Positions 36,379 through 47,472 are shown, numbered from the stretch's first letter. The stretch: 64,000 nt of DNA from Candidatus Brachybacter algidus (GCA_016711705.1 JADJSK010000003.1:124001-188000), one strand, 5' to 3'. Numbers and translations are program-made. Notes: a model not told the origin generated them from the sequence alone.

Positions 36379-39300
36379 ATGTTGTCGAATATGAAATATT
36401 GTTGTTCTTTTTTTTCTGTTCTTCTATTTCTTATTATCGGGTATTCAACAGCCGCCCAAACCTTTACGGTGACAGAAGCTTTTGACTATGATGATGGCTC
36501 TGCGCCATATTGCCTTCGGGAAGCTATTAGGCTGGTTAATGAATCTCCATCAAATACTCAAAAAATCATCAATTTCGCACTAACTGATGACGGTCTGCCT
36601 ACAGATAATATGATATTTCAATATGACTTGCCACACATTCTTAATAATAATGTAACCATTAATGGATATAACTCAACAACTGATTCGAAGATTAGACTTT
36701 TGGGAAATAAAGAAATAAGTGACAAATGTATTTCATTTGGGCCTGACAATTCAATGCCAAACTCCAACTTGAATAACTCAATAAATAATGTCATTTTTGA
36801 TAAATTTTTAATTCCTTTAAGGTTTCAAGGTTCAACAAACTTTCTTGCAACGGAATGTGAGTTTTATTGTACATCAATGTTTCTTAGTGGTGGCAATACT
36901 ATGATTGAATGCAGACAATCCAATACTGGTCAATTAGATAATAATCTTATACTACCTCAGTATTTTGGAAGTAAACCAGATAATGTAACCAATACCAAAG
37001 GTATAGCACTTTATAATGATTGTTCGCTAATTCAAATTAATAATAATCAGATACATCAATGCGATCAGGGAATCGAACTGTTCAGCGCAAGTTCAATTAA
37101 TATAACTTCCAATATAACGCGGTTTATAAATGGACAAATATCAAGATTTGGTAATCTATATTTTTGTATAGTTGGAAATTCTATGAATATTTCGTTTGGA
37201 GGTGCAGGCAACGAAAATCTTATTTACGGCCTTAGTGAAACTCAATACTATGATGTGGGAATAAGCTGTGATAATGTGAGTAATATTCTTGTTTATGAGA
37301 ATTCTTTCGACTGTTTGACTGTCCCGATTCAGAATAGTGATGCATCTATGACGATTGATTACGTATATAGCAATGCTGCTGGTGGTTCAGGCGTGCCTGG
37401 CGAGGTCGTCTATATATACCAATCAGGTACTTTTAGTTCTGACTTTAATAATCCCAGATGTAATATTTGTACTAATGGATATTTATTTATCGGAACAGCT
37501 GAAGTTAACGATAAGGGCTACTGGTGTCTCAATTATCCCACAAGTTTAACGCTTATTCCTGATGACTATATTACCGGCTATTCAATAATGCCCCCTATTG
37601 GTAATAATCAAGGCAACACTTCGGATTTTGTTACTGGTTGCCATAATGCCAATGATCAATGCCCAACTCTTGATATTTCTATAAATAATACATTAGAAAG
37701 CTGTATCCAAATGTGTTATGATGCAACAGTGCTTCAAAACGGAGTTCCTGTTAGTAATTCAGAGAATATTAGTTATCAATGGTTTCTTCCTGGTTCTGGT
37801 GAAGAATATACCCCTGAAGTCTGTGTATTAAATGAAGGAACATTGACCCTAAGAGTTACCTATAAATGTTGCAGTTACCAATTGGATGAGATAGTGGAAT
37901 TCCCAAATATCAACTTAACTGTTACACCTGTTAATGCGGATTGTAATAATAATTTTGGAAGTGCAAGTGTCTCCGTCAGTTCCGGCCAATCTCCTTTTGT
38001 ATTCACTATTAATACGATTCCTCCACAAACATCAGGATCCATATTTCAGAATAATTATAACTTTACCAATATACCTGTAGGAGATTATATTGCAACTGTT
38101 CAAGATGCAAACAATTGCAGTACGACAATGAGTTTTACTATTGAAGGTAGTTCAAGTTTAATGCTGGCGCTCTTTAAAACCGATGCCACCTGTAACCAAA
38201 ATAATGGAAGTGCTTCAGCAGTCGTAACGGGTGGTGCCCCTCCCATCACCTTTTTATGGGAAACAGGAGCCTCTACAGAAACAACTACAAATTTACAACC
38301 AGGCACATATAGCATTACAGTCACAGATATTAATCAATGCATAGCGATTGATTCTATCACGATCAATGCATCTGATGGGCCTGCAATCATCATAACAAAA
38401 ATGGATGCCACTTGCGGAAATAGTGACGGAAGTGCCTCGGTTCAGATCACTGGTGGCATGTCTCCCTACGATATATTATGGTCAAACGGCGAGATTACCT
38501 CTACCATCAATGGTCTGGCGCAAGGAATTTATTCTGTTACTGTAACTGACAATAATAATTGTGTGGTCACAGGTGATGTCACCATTAATTCCGAGAATGG
38601 ACCGACATTGAACATAACAAAAACTGATGCTAGCTGTGATCTGACTAATGGTACAGCAACCATAACTATTGATGGTGGTGCAACTCCTTACATTATTGAT
38701 TGGTCCAATGGAGAAAATACTTTAAGTATTCAAGGATTAATTCCGGGTCTATATTCAGTTACGGTCACTGATGCTGCCGGGTGTCAGGCTAGTGAAATGA
38801 TCACTATAAATTCAGTTCCAGGACCTAATGTTACAATTGATGTCACAGATGCAAATTGTGGTCAAAATGATGGAAGTGCAACAGCGGTGGTCTCTTCAGG
38901 TTTACCACCTTTCACATATCTTTGGAGTAATGGCTCACTAGATTCATCAATCACAGGTGTTATAGCAGGACAATATACTGTGACTGTAACTGATGCAAAT
39001 GATTGCATTGATATTGAAACAGCGACGATCAATTCTGCCGGAGGCCCTTTGGTTGAAATTACAAAAACCGACGCAAACTGCGGACAAAGTAATGGAAGTG
39101 CAATATCTAATGTGACATTAGGAGCCATTCCATATAAATATCTCTGGAGTAATGGCTCTATGGATTCATCAATTTCAAGTGTTATAGCCGGCGAATACAC
39201 AGTGACCGTCACCGATGCAAATGGTTGTGTTGTAATTGCAACAACAACGATCAATTCTACAGGAGGTCCATCGGTTGAAATAACTATAATAAATGCTATT

Positions 39301-40824
39301 TGTGGACAAAGCAATGGCAGTGCTGCAGCTATCGTGACTTTAGGAGCGGAACCTTACAAGTTTATTTGGAGCAATGGATCTATTGATTCGGCCATTAGCG
39401 GACTCATGGCCGGCCAATATACCTTAACTGTTACCGATGCAAATAATTGTATTGAAATTGCAACAGCAACGATCAATTCTATAGGAGGTCCTTCAGTAGA
39501 AATAACTAAAAATGATGCAATTTGCGGTTCAGCTTCGGGTACGGCCTCTGCATCAATTTCAGGAGGATTAGATCCATATGTTATCCTTTGGAGTAATGGA
39601 GCTACCACTGCAGAAATAAGTAACCTTTTACCAGGTAATTATCAAATTACTGTGACTGATTTTCAAGGATGTATTACAATAAAATCAGTAGAAATAATTT
39701 CCATTGGTAACACACTTACTGCCCAATCAATTGTAACATCTACCAGTTGCGGAATTGATAATGGCACTGTGCTTCTAACAATTTCGGGAGGTGTATCTCC
39801 CTTCCAATTCACTATCAATGGACCATCAGGACCACTTCAGAATAATGAGGTCAATTCGTCATCATTATTTGAAACTTTGACATCAGGGTCTTATTCTTAC
39901 TTAATATTGGACGGAAATGGCTGTTCTACATCAGGAACATTTATATTAGGGAATAGTCAATCAGTTGATTTTGTGATAAGTCAACAAGGGTTTCAGTGCG
40001 CGCAAAAGTCTGGAACATTAACCATTTCAGCGCAGTCTGGAACAGCGCCTTTCAGTTTTACGATTAACAATATAGGTCAAAATAATACGGGAATTTTTAC
40101 CGGTCTTATTCCGGGACAATACAATATAAGGATGACTGATGCTCAAGGTTGCTCGAAAGATAGTGCTTTCACGACGAATGCTGCATCGAATATAGTGGCG
40201 GTAGATGATACAATAAAATTTGATTTTTATTCCAATCCGGTTATCATTGATGTAGTATCAAATGATCAATTAAATGGAGAAACAAGTTTTATTTTAAATT
40301 CCGTTAGTCAGGACGTTTTTAATGGTGCAGGATTATTTATTGGTACGTTGCTTAAGAGCAATAATGAAAATTCTATGGAATTCTATTTCCATGGAGACTA
40401 CGATCCAATTACGAAAAAATATACTTTAAATTATCCATTGGAATCGGAAAGGATGGATTATGTCATCTGCTTGGCATCCTGTCCGGAAGCTTGTGATACG
40501 GGTACTATCTTGATGATCAATGATGCAACATGCATAGATAATAATGGAGATTATGTAAATACCTTTACACCAAATGGAGATGGACAAAATGATGTCTTAA
40601 TATTGCCACAATTTCCAAAATGCAAGATCGGGCACTCTGACTTCAAAGTATTTAACAGATGGGGAGCACCAGTCCTTAGCAAGGCAAATTATGATAATAA
40701 TTGGGATGGGAAAAACGACAATGGTGAGGAATTACCTGGCGGAACTTATTATTATGTGCTGAATCTGAAAACCACGGATGGCAAGTCATTTGTTATCAAG
40801 AATTTTGTGGAATTGATTAGATGA
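36379..40824 (+). CDS. Giant SprB-repeat surface adhesin with type B T9SS sorting domain
   Basis: 1481 residues. A signal peptide lies at the N-terminus (to about residue 28, TAAQ; ATG 36391 is an alternative start). An N-terminal region with CLREAIRLVNE resembles right-handed beta-helix surface proteins. About ten SprB-type repeats of ~74 residues follow (roughly 515-1275), each with TDAxCGxxNGSA...GGxxPYxxxWSNG...GxYxVTVTDxxxC. The C-terminus is a gliding-motility-associated (CHU_C, type B) sorting domain: FTPNGDGQND, NRWG, WDGKND, LPGGTYYYVL. It is secreted by type IX and probably held at the surface for adhesion. It sits inside the CIS locus on the opposite strand to the CIS operons. Four repeats (38.8-39.5 kb) are nearly alike at DNA level. 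Confidence 0.9.
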   Translation: MLSNMKYCCSFFSVLLFLIIGYSTAAQTFTVTEAFDYDDGSAPYCLREAIRLVNESPSNTQKIINFALTDDGLPTDNMIFQYDLPHILNNNVTINGYNSTTDSKIRLLGNKEISDKCISFGPDNSMPNSNLNNSINNVIFDKFLIPLRFQGSTNFLATECEFYCTSMFLSGGNTMIECRQSNTGQLDNNLILPQYFGSKPDNVTNTKGIALYNDCSLIQINNNQIHQCDQGIELFSASSINITSNITRFINGQISRFGNLYFCIVGNSMNISFGGAGNENLIYGLSETQYYDVGISCDNVSNILVYENSFDCLTVPIQNSDASMTIDYVYSNAAGGSGVPGEVVYIYQSGTFSSDFNNPRCNICTNGYLFIGTAEVNDKGYWCLNYPTSLTLIPDDYITGYSIMPPIGNNQGNTSDFVTGCHNANDQCPTLDISINNTLESCIQMCYDATVLQNGVPVSNSENISYQWFLPGSGEEYTPEVCVLNEGTLTLRVTYKCCSYQLDEIVEFPNINLTVTPVNADCNNNFGSASVSVSSGQSPFVFTINTIPPQTSGSIFQNNYNFTNIPVGDYIATVQDANNCSTTMSFTIEGSSSLMLALFKTDATCNQNNGSASAVVTGGAPPITFLWETGASTETTTNLQPGTYSITVTDINQCIAIDSITINASDGPAIIITKMDATCGNSDGSASVQITGGMSPYDILWSNGEITSTINGLAQGIYSVTVTDNNNCVVTGDVTINSENGPTLNITKTDASCDLTNGTATITIDGGATPYIIDWSNGENTLSIQGLIPGLYSVTVTDAAGCQASEMITINSVPGPNVTIDVTDANCGQNDGSATAVVSSGLPPFTYLWSNGSLDSSITGVIAGQYTVTVTDANDCIDIETATINSAGGPLVEITKTDANCGQSNGSAISNVTLGAIPYKYLWSNGSMDSSISSVIAGEYTVTVTDANGCVVIATTTINSTGGPSVEITIINAICGQSNGSAAAIVTLGAEPYKFIWSNGSIDSAISGLMAGQYTLTVTDANNCIEIATATINSIGGPSVEITKNDAICGSASGTASASISGGLDPYVILWSNGATTAEISNLLPGNYQITVTDFQGCITIKSVEIISIGNTLTAQSIVTSTSCGIDNGTVLLTISGGVSPFQFTINGPSGPLQNNEVNSSSLFETLTSGSYSYLILDGNGCSTSGTFILGNSQSVDFVISQQGFQCAQKSGTLTISAQSGTAPFSFTINNIGQNNTGIFTGLIPGQYNIRMTDAQGCSKDSAFTTNAASNIVAVDDTIKFDFYSNPVIIDVVSNDQLNGETSFILNSVSQDVFNGAGLFIGTLLKSNNENSMEFYFHGDYDPITKKYTLNYPLESERMDYVICLASCPEACDTGTILMINDATCIDNNGDYVNTFTPNGDGQNDVLILPQFPKCKIGHSDFKVFNRWGAPVLSKANYDNNWDGKNDNGEELPGGTYYYVLNLKTTDGKSFVIKNFVELIR

Positions 40825-41062
40825 TGTTTGGGTTCGATGTTTGATGTTTGGGGTTTGATGGATGATTTCAAATGACAGATTTTACCAAAAGGTTTAGAAA
40901 TGATGGGTGGATTGCTCACTTAATTTGGTATTCCAATTAGGTTTCTCGATTGTCTTGAATACGGATTTAGTTTCCTCGCATGAATTAAAGTAATAAACTT
41001 AAGTTTCGGATGTTAAGAAATAAAGGTAGATGGCTGATGTTAGATGTTAAATGGAGGTTAGT
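40818..41062. repeat. Heptamer-periodic tracts after the adhesin gene
   Basis: TTTGATG/TTTGGGG units (40818-40868) begin at the adhesin stop codon; TAGATGT/TAAATGG units lie at 41027-41062. The gap 40825-41249 has no gene. It also holds a CCGCC/GGCGG hairpin (41144-41159) sharing TTGGCGGACAAG with the 13-kb repeats. Confidence 0.75.
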
Positions 41063-41249
41063 CAATTGATCCATATTTTTTCTTTAAAAGGTTCAATAGA
41101 AAAAATATCCATGTGATTGATGGAAAGCTATCTAAAATCTACCCCGCCTTGCTTGGCGGACAAGCTTCCAACATCTAACATTTTATTAAAATTTAAAAAA
41201 AATCTTCAAAAAGAAAAATTATACTACCGAAACTTAAGTAATAAATACA

Positions 41250-44200
41250 TCACTCCCACTCCGTAAACAAAAATTCCTTCATCCAAGGCAGCTTCATCGT
41301 ACCAATAGTCCAAGGGATTCGTGATAATAATAGATCATAAGGTTTTTTGGCGACGACAAGTTTATATGCGCCATCAAAACTCAATGAGCCATCTCTGATC
41401 AGGAAGTTGTACCGCAGACCGTCAGGACTCGTGCTCTTCAGTGCAGACCACTGCTGGCAAATATTTTCCAAAAGAGAGTCGCAAGTATCTCTTTCTTTCT
41501 TTGTTAACTTAATGGAGAAATCATAAATGAAATTCTTGGGAACATTACACAAGACATTATTGAGCGAAAGATGATATTCTTTGACATCAAGTGTCCCATA
41601 ACTCAAATAATTCAATATAAAGACCGCTCTATTCAAGCAATAATTATCCTTGAATTCTTTCTTTTCATTTAAAAGGTCTAGTCGTTGAAACAACATGGAA
41701 ATAAATGGGCCGCAAATCACCAAACCTGCATTGCTTACCAAAAATGTTTCGTGCTCTTTGGCTTCTCCCATAGGTATATTCGTAGGGCTATATTCACTGC
41801 GGCTTTCGGTCGGATCAACACGCTTTTCATCAACTGTCAAAGATTGAATGAATAATTCAAAAATTGAGAAGGCCGACTGATAATAAATAGTTTCATTGCC
41901 CTCAAAATGTGATGGAACTCGTTCTTTTTGAAAATATATCTTCAGAATTGAAGCAAGTATGGATCTAATCGGAATGTTTTTCTGCTTACTCAACTGAATA
42001 ATGATTTGCTTCAAATTGTTATCAAAAGAAGACTTCGAGTTATAATAGGGTGATATTTTAAATAATTCTGATATGCCAATTGAATTCAATAACTCGTCAG
42101 ATTGGGCTGTATTGATTGATTTGCCATGAATTATTATTAAATCATTGAATTTATCCCGGAGTTTTTGAAAAAGCAGTTCATCATAATGCTGTTCATCCTT
42201 GATTCTCTTACCAATACTCAACTCAATTACTTTGTTAAATTCAATTTGTTTGTGATAAATTTCCTGTAGTTCACTTAGTTTTTCCTGTATTGTCAATTCA
42301 GAATTATCCGAAGATGTGTTATTTTTTAAAAATAGAATTTCATCCAGTAGAATTATGTGAGCCTCACTCAATAGAGTATGCCATTCGCTTTTCAACTTAT
42401 ATTCGTTGATCTTCTTGCCGGGGATTACTTCATTTAATTTTACCAGATGTTCCGGTAAACTAAACTCTTTGACATATTGAATTGCCCGGTCGAATTCATT
42501 GAATGATTGCTTATAAATTTTAGAAAGTAATTTTATAATTTTACCATTAGTTTCAGGATTGACCCCGGATTTTACCCTTATATCATTTATTTCATTTACT
42601 GCATCGAGAAAATTCCTGTAAACTACCTGAATAGAGGCATCCAGTAATTGAGTCCTGTCCAAATATTTTTCTGGTGCCTCATCTATTGATTTTGACGCAC
42701 TTCCTACTTGAGGTTGCGCCGTTTTAATAGACAATGTTTCTTGTACATCTTTTGAATATGTTCCCTCGAATTCAGATTTAAATAATCTGAAAATAAAATA
42801 GGCCCATTCATATTTTTGGTTGGCGTCTTTTGTCTGAAGCGCTCTAAAATAGAAAGTTCTTATGTCTTCGGGCAAATTGTAGTGATCTATCTGCCCCAGA
42901 CTCAGGTATGTTTTTTTAAGGCTTTCAAAACTTAATTTTTCTGATTCTATTGAGATATTCTTCTTGTATTCCGGGATGAAATATTTTATAAAAAATTCAA
43001 GATCCACCTTCAAATTCAAACCTAAAGTTTGATTCTGTCGCGTGAATAAAAGTTGAGGATCTTCTAATGTTTTTTGTGCTACATCACTTATATTTACACT
43101 TTGTTCTTCTAACAATGCCCATACAAGATCAATTTCATCTTTTTCACTAAATAGATCCTTTAGATCCTTCCGAATATTTTTTTCGCTTTCCTTTTCTTTT
43201 TGGGCTGATTTAATAATAAAAAGTGCAAATAATTGTTTGACCGTTACACTCGTTTTAATTGTAAGTTGAGCAATCATTAAAAATTCGGTGATTTCACTTT
43301 TGTAGCTATTAAACCCCTTATTTATTAAACTTAATATATGTGGGCTTACAAGTTCAATCTTTTGAAGTAATCCTTTAAACTTTACGAATAAATGCTGAAA
43401 AATATCCAATTTATGGCTGGTCTCTTCATCCAGAACATTCAGTAAGGCAAATCTTGTTTCAAAATCAAAATGACTATTCAAAGATTTAATTAATTGGGGA
43501 ATAAATGATATCTCACTAAATATAGATACTATTTCAGATCTGATATCGCGTTTATTTCTAACTAAAAGTAATTTTAATGCTTCTTTAAAAAGGTTTTGTA
43601 CTTCGGGTTCAGTGGAAATCCAATAAGGATATGACCCTTGTACAATAATATATTTAAAAGTATTGATTAGATAATTGATGTAATCTTCAGTGAACTCAGC
43701 TGAGTCTTCTTGGTCTGATATATCGGAAATTACTTCAAAGTAACGGAGCTTGTCTAATACCTCTTTACTTTTAATAGAATCTTTGTTGCTACTTTTTTCA
43801 GAAATTAACAAATCAGCGGCGGTAGACAAATAGTTTTGTATGTTGGAAATCATTTTTATAAAAGGATTGCTTTCATTTGAATCAACGAGCAACTTAAATT
43901 CAGACATTGCAATCATGCCAATTTCGCTTGACAATTCTTTTTTTAGGTGGTAGGATTTTATAATTTCTTCCAACTTATATAGTTCATTGTTTACATTGTA
44001 CGATTTGTTTTCGTGGATGAAAATTAATGAATTGAAAAGTATTATTTTCTCAGCAAATGCGCTTTTTATTGGAAACAATTGAAACATGGTACTTTCAAAT
44101 CGCTCAAAAGTATCCAGACTCAGTCCAATTTTTTTCGCATAAAATTTTATTAGTAATCTAATTTGTCTTAAAGAAAAAAAGTTTATTATTCTATAAAGGA

Positions 44201-44741
44201 TGCTTTTATCTATTTTTATATGAAATGATAATTGATCGACTAAATAGAACTGTTCCTTTTCAATTATATTTATTATTTGTTGCTGTAAGTCTTCATGGCT
44301 TAAATCTGATAGAGATGTGATAGCGCCTGTTTTAAAGAATTGCAATAAGTTTTCAATAAAGTAAGTCGAAACGGCTAATTCTCTATAAGATACCCCTTGT
44401 TCATTAATATTCGCATTTGAATCCGAGTTATTATCGTAGTTGATATCAGAAACTACTTTCGACTCCTGGTTGAATTCATGTTTGATCAAATTACTTTCAA
44501 TTTGCTGCAGAATTTGCTGCTTTAGGGTGTTTCTGGGTTGATCTGCGCTTTCGAGTAATATATTCAGCGTCATCTGATCATAGATAGTCACATAATCGCT
44601 GGTGCTATGGGCATCAAAAAGTTTTTCTAAATCAATTTCCATCTCCCCGTCCAAGAGAGCTGTCAACGCATTATTTATTTCATAACCATCATTCAGATCG
44701 TCAACCTGTATCGTTGCATCTATCTTTCTGATATGGTGCAT
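41250..44741 (-). CDS. Contractile injection system tape-measure-family protein (CIS_TMP, Afp14-like)
   Basis: 1163 residues. The N-terminus (MHHIRKIDATIQVDD...LEKLFDAHSTSDYVTIYDQMTLNI) and the C-terminal ~200 residues (VSNAGLVICGPFISMLFQRL, then LNNVLCNVP, LLENICQQWSALKSTSPDGLR, ending RIPWTIGTMKLPWM) match the conserved ends of proteins annotated as CIS tape measure. The long alpha-helical middle is variable, as expected of a length ruler. It should set tube length during assembly. It ends the main CIS operon, 1 base after the neighbouring baseplate gene. Confidence 0.85.
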   Translation of the reverse strand: MHHIRKIDATIQVDDLNDGYEINNALTALLDGEMEIDLEKLFDAHSTSDYVTIYDQMTLNILLESADQPRNTLKQQILQQIESNLIKHEFNQESKVVSDINYDNNSDSNANINEQGVSYRELAVSTYFIENLLQFFKTGAITSLSDLSHEDLQQQIINIIEKEQFYLVDQLSFHIKIDKSILYRIINFFSLRQIRLLIKFYAKKIGLSLDTFERFESTMFQLFPIKSAFAEKIILFNSLIFIHENKSYNVNNELYKLEEIIKSYHLKKELSSEIGMIAMSEFKLLVDSNESNPFIKMISNIQNYLSTAADLLISEKSSNKDSIKSKEVLDKLRYFEVISDISDQEDSAEFTEDYINYLINTFKYIIVQGSYPYWISTEPEVQNLFKEALKLLLVRNKRDIRSEIVSIFSEISFIPQLIKSLNSHFDFETRFALLNVLDEETSHKLDIFQHLFVKFKGLLQKIELVSPHILSLINKGFNSYKSEITEFLMIAQLTIKTSVTVKQLFALFIIKSAQKEKESEKNIRKDLKDLFSEKDEIDLVWALLEEQSVNISDVAQKTLEDPQLLFTRQNQTLGLNLKVDLEFFIKYFIPEYKKNISIESEKLSFESLKKTYLSLGQIDHYNLPEDIRTFYFRALQTKDANQKYEWAYFIFRLFKSEFEGTYSKDVQETLSIKTAQPQVGSASKSIDEAPEKYLDRTQLLDASIQVVYRNFLDAVNEINDIRVKSGVNPETNGKIIKLLSKIYKQSFNEFDRAIQYVKEFSLPEHLVKLNEVIPGKKINEYKLKSEWHTLLSEAHIILLDEILFLKNNTSSDNSELTIQEKLSELQEIYHKQIEFNKVIELSIGKRIKDEQHYDELLFQKLRDKFNDLIIIHGKSINTAQSDELLNSIGISELFKISPYYNSKSSFDNNLKQIIIQLSKQKNIPIRSILASILKIYFQKERVPSHFEGNETIYYQSAFSIFELFIQSLTVDEKRVDPTESRSEYSPTNIPMGEAKEHETFLVSNAGLVICGPFISMLFQRLDLLNEKKEFKDNYCLNRAVFILNYLSYGTLDVKEYHLSLNNVLCNVPKNFIYDFSIKLTKKERDTCDSLLENICQQWSALKSTSPDGLRYNFLIRDGSLSFDGAYKLVVAKKPYDLLLSRIPWTIGTMKLPWMKEFLFTEWE

Positions 44742-44742
44742 G

Positions 44743-47028
44743 TTAGATGGTTTGTAAAGAATTTAGAAAATCTATTAATTTCTTTTTTGCTGATTCTGTA
44801 GATGTTTTATTTTCTGATGTTTTGAGTTCTCTATTTAATTTTTCAAATTTTTGCATTTCTCCAAAATTCAAAAAGTGGATTTTGAATTTTATATGAATAG
44901 GGGTGTGTGCTTGAACCAGGTTTTTAAAATTGTTATGAAATGAAGATTGTTGAAATCGGTAAGGCCAGTCAGGAAGGATGATGGTGCAGATATTGCTAAA
45001 AGGATCCATGGAGGATAATCCCTCTTTGTCGGGTCTCAACAAAATATTTTCAATTAAGTGAAAGTATTCACTATATTGATTTATTTTCATACCATTTTCT
45101 TTTATCTCCTCCATTACCTTCTCACATTCAGAATAACGATTTGAATCTGTGATTTTTATTTTCTTTACTTCTCCCCAATAAAAATATAGACAGTATTTTC
45201 CTTTTTCATTCTCGATACCATAATTGTTTTCATTTATGATATTTGAAAATAATAGTTTTAATTCGTCATTATCTTTTACTTCAAATTTTAATGTATGTTT
45301 AGTTTTTGTATTTATTCCAAGAGTAAACATAGTCGTGTCGCGCTCTTCTAAGTTTTCAATACCCAAGAGTATCAGCATTTTAATATGAAATGCTGAAAGT
45401 GTTGAACTTAGATTATTGTCTGATATCGAACTCTTGGTTCTTTGCATACTTAATGTCGCATAATTTTGCAGGTATTTGCTTTTAAGCCTGATTTCCTTGA
45501 GATGCCTTATTAGTGGGTCATTTGATTGTTCAATTATATCTCCAGAGTATATATTTTGTGGAAACTCTTCTCCAAATCGCGCGCAAAGGTGATTTATAAA
45601 CTCATTTCTACGTTTATATTTATTGTCGAAATTATCACTAATTGCTTGTATTGAATTTCCAAATTCCATTATTCCTTCTTTCGATACTTTATCAAACTCA
45701 GGTATGTATTCAGGATATTTTGTAAAGTAAGTAGATTCATCTGTCCTTATTAATGAAAATAACTTATCGACATTAGACAATTGAGCCAGATAATTCTGCA
45801 TGATTTGTTCAAAGAAAGAAAGGTAAGCCTTTAATTGTAGGCTACTTGTCTTGAACTTGGCTGATTTTGATACGAGGCCATAAGAAGATATGCCGTAGAT
45901 CTTAGGAAATTGATTTTGAATACTATAAAGATAATTTATATCGCCCAAAGCTATATTGGACGATAGGTCAGGAGTGAGATAATCTTCAAGACTTTTTTTA
46001 CTAAATATTTTTCTGGTCTTGTAAGTTGATCTATAAATGTATTCTTGAGTTTCCTTATTGATTCGCAATAAATTATTTTCTTTATACAAGCTGAATTTGG
46101 AACCATTATAATCGAATGATGGAAAATATTTATTCCCTATTTTAATATGGTCTGATTCAATAGGCTTTCCATCTACTAATATTTCAATGGATTCAATCTT
46201 ATCGATATACTTTGAAGAAGCAATTGTATATAGTAATTTAGATTTATATAAATTGGTAATATTTTCTATACCGGAATCTTCAATGGAAGCATCTTTGATC
46301 CTTCCATTGTCCAGAAGTGGTCCTGAAAGAATGTCTTCTATTCTACCTCCTTTTTGAATATCTGAAAGATAACTTTCGAACTCTACTGGTCGTTCTATTT
46401 CTAAATATAATATCTGTCTAAGTTCAGCTTGAATTTCTTCAGGAAGCATATTCCCTTTAACCCTAGCTGATAAATTGATACTAATATTAACGGCATCCAT
46501 TACAATTACCGATGAAAGATCCTCTCCCATATTTTTTATTGAGAGGTAATACTTACTAATGTTTTGAACTAAATTTTTTTTATCAATGTCAGATTTTGGC
46601 TTGACTAAGATATTAATCAATCCTTTATAGCGAGCTCCGTCTTCTGCAAATGGTACCGGCTCCACCCAAACATTATCCACGTAATTTATAAATTTATCCA
46701 GGATGGATTTTCTATAATCTGAAATTGTCACAGGCAGGGTGGGAAATACATCAAGTGCGCTGTAAAGTGCATATTCTTCGGGGTTAAAATTTAATTTTTG
46801 TGAATTAAAAATAATTCTAAATATATCCAGTTCAGATTTTAATCCCAATTCTGTTATTGCAAGACAAAGTAATTCAAGTGCAGTGATACCCGGATCATGG
46901 ATGTTATAATCTGTCCATATATGACTTGAATATTTTTGACATTCATCGATATAATCCCGCACTAATGCATCATAATCCGTTGAATCGGAGTATTTAGGAA
47001 ATTTTTTTATTGTGAATGTTTTTTGCAA
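44743..47028 (-). CDS. Baseplate wedge-like protein (Afp12-like)
   Basis: 761 residues, no signal peptide. The N-terminal WTDYNIHDPGITALELLCLAITELG resembles the DPGI-ELL motif at the start of baseplate J/gp6-type wedge proteins. A central RNKETQEYIYRS segment and a C-terminal LLRPDKEGLSSMDPFSNICTIILPDWPYRFQ region resemble proteins placed next to the tape measure in Bacteroidota CIS clusters. It probably forms part of the wedge with the 1310-aa protein encoded upstream. The specific Afp number is inferred from position. Confidence 0.7.
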   Translation of the reverse strand: MQKTFTIKKFPKYSDSTDYDALVRDYIDECQKYSSHIWTDYNIHDPGITALELLCLAITELGLKSELDIFRIIFNSQKLNFNPEEYALYSALDVFPTLPVTISDYRKSILDKFINYVDNVWVEPVPFAEDGARYKGLINILVKPKSDIDKKNLVQNISKYYLSIKNMGEDLSSVIVMDAVNISINLSARVKGNMLPEEIQAELRQILYLEIERPVEFESYLSDIQKGGRIEDILSGPLLDNGRIKDASIEDSGIENITNLYKSKLLYTIASSKYIDKIESIEILVDGKPIESDHIKIGNKYFPSFDYNGSKFSLYKENNLLRINKETQEYIYRSTYKTRKIFSKKSLEDYLTPDLSSNIALGDINYLYSIQNQFPKIYGISSYGLVSKSAKFKTSSLQLKAYLSFFEQIMQNYLAQLSNVDKLFSLIRTDESTYFTKYPEYIPEFDKVSKEGIMEFGNSIQAISDNFDNKYKRRNEFINHLCARFGEEFPQNIYSGDIIEQSNDPLIRHLKEIRLKSKYLQNYATLSMQRTKSSISDNNLSSTLSAFHIKMLILLGIENLEERDTTMFTLGINTKTKHTLKFEVKDNDELKLLFSNIINENNYGIENEKGKYCLYFYWGEVKKIKITDSNRYSECEKVMEEIKENGMKINQYSEYFHLIENILLRPDKEGLSSMDPFSNICTIILPDWPYRFQQSSFHNNFKNLVQAHTPIHIKFKIHFLNFGEMQKFEKLNRELKTSENKTSTESAKKKLIDFLNSLQTI

Positions 47029-47069
47029 TTTTATTTTGTTTGTCGTTTGTTATTTGAAGTTTTTTTTAA

Positions 47070-47288
47070 CTATTACCCATTACCCATTACCCATCATTTA
47101 TTTATTATTTTCCATCATAATGTCACCCTTTCATGTTTTTGATTAATACGATAGATAAATTTCATTTGCAGTGCTTTCCCCCGTTTACTCATCACGCGAT
47201 TACTGATTACTAATTACCCATTACCCATTACCTGATCACCCATTGCCCATTGTTCATTATTCATTATTCATCATTCATCATTCATTAC
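47070..47288. repeat. Heptamer tracts between two baseplate-region genes
   Basis: ATTACCC units (47070-47099), then ATTACTG/ATTACCC/ATTATTC/ATCATTC units (47197-47288). They interrupt the otherwise tight CIS operon and run up to the stop of the 56-aa gene. Confidence 0.85.
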
Positions 47289-47458
47289 TAGTTGTCCACA
47301 CTTGATTTAGGATCTCGCATTGTTTTGTGTTCCTGAAAGACAATTTGTTCATTTATATTACCAATAAGATCAAAAACATCTTTGAAAGGTTTTTCAAACA
47401 GGACATCCAGAATAAGTTTTATCTCGTCCGGGGTAAGTTTTAGTTGGTATTCTTTCAT
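47288..47458 (-). CDS. Small 56-aa protein in the CIS operon
   Basis: ATG at 47458 and TAG at 47288-47290 give 56 residues: MKEYQLKLTPDEIKLILDVL at the start, ending KSSVDN. It starts 15 bases past the stop of the fibre-like gene on the same strand. The N-terminus reads as an amphipathic strand and helix, a pattern common in small proteins of CIS operons. Codon use matches its neighbours. I do not recognise a named family. Confidence 0.7.
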   Translation of the reverse strand: MKEYQLKLTPDEIKLILDVLFEKPFKDVFDLIGNINEQIVFQEHKTMRDPKSSVDN

Positions 47459-47472
47459 CACTATGATTTAAA

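Noticed and set aside
38862..39608. Minus-strand ORFs in the adhesin gene
   Set aside because: They are shadows of the SprB repeats; the repeated sequence makes repeated antisense frames.
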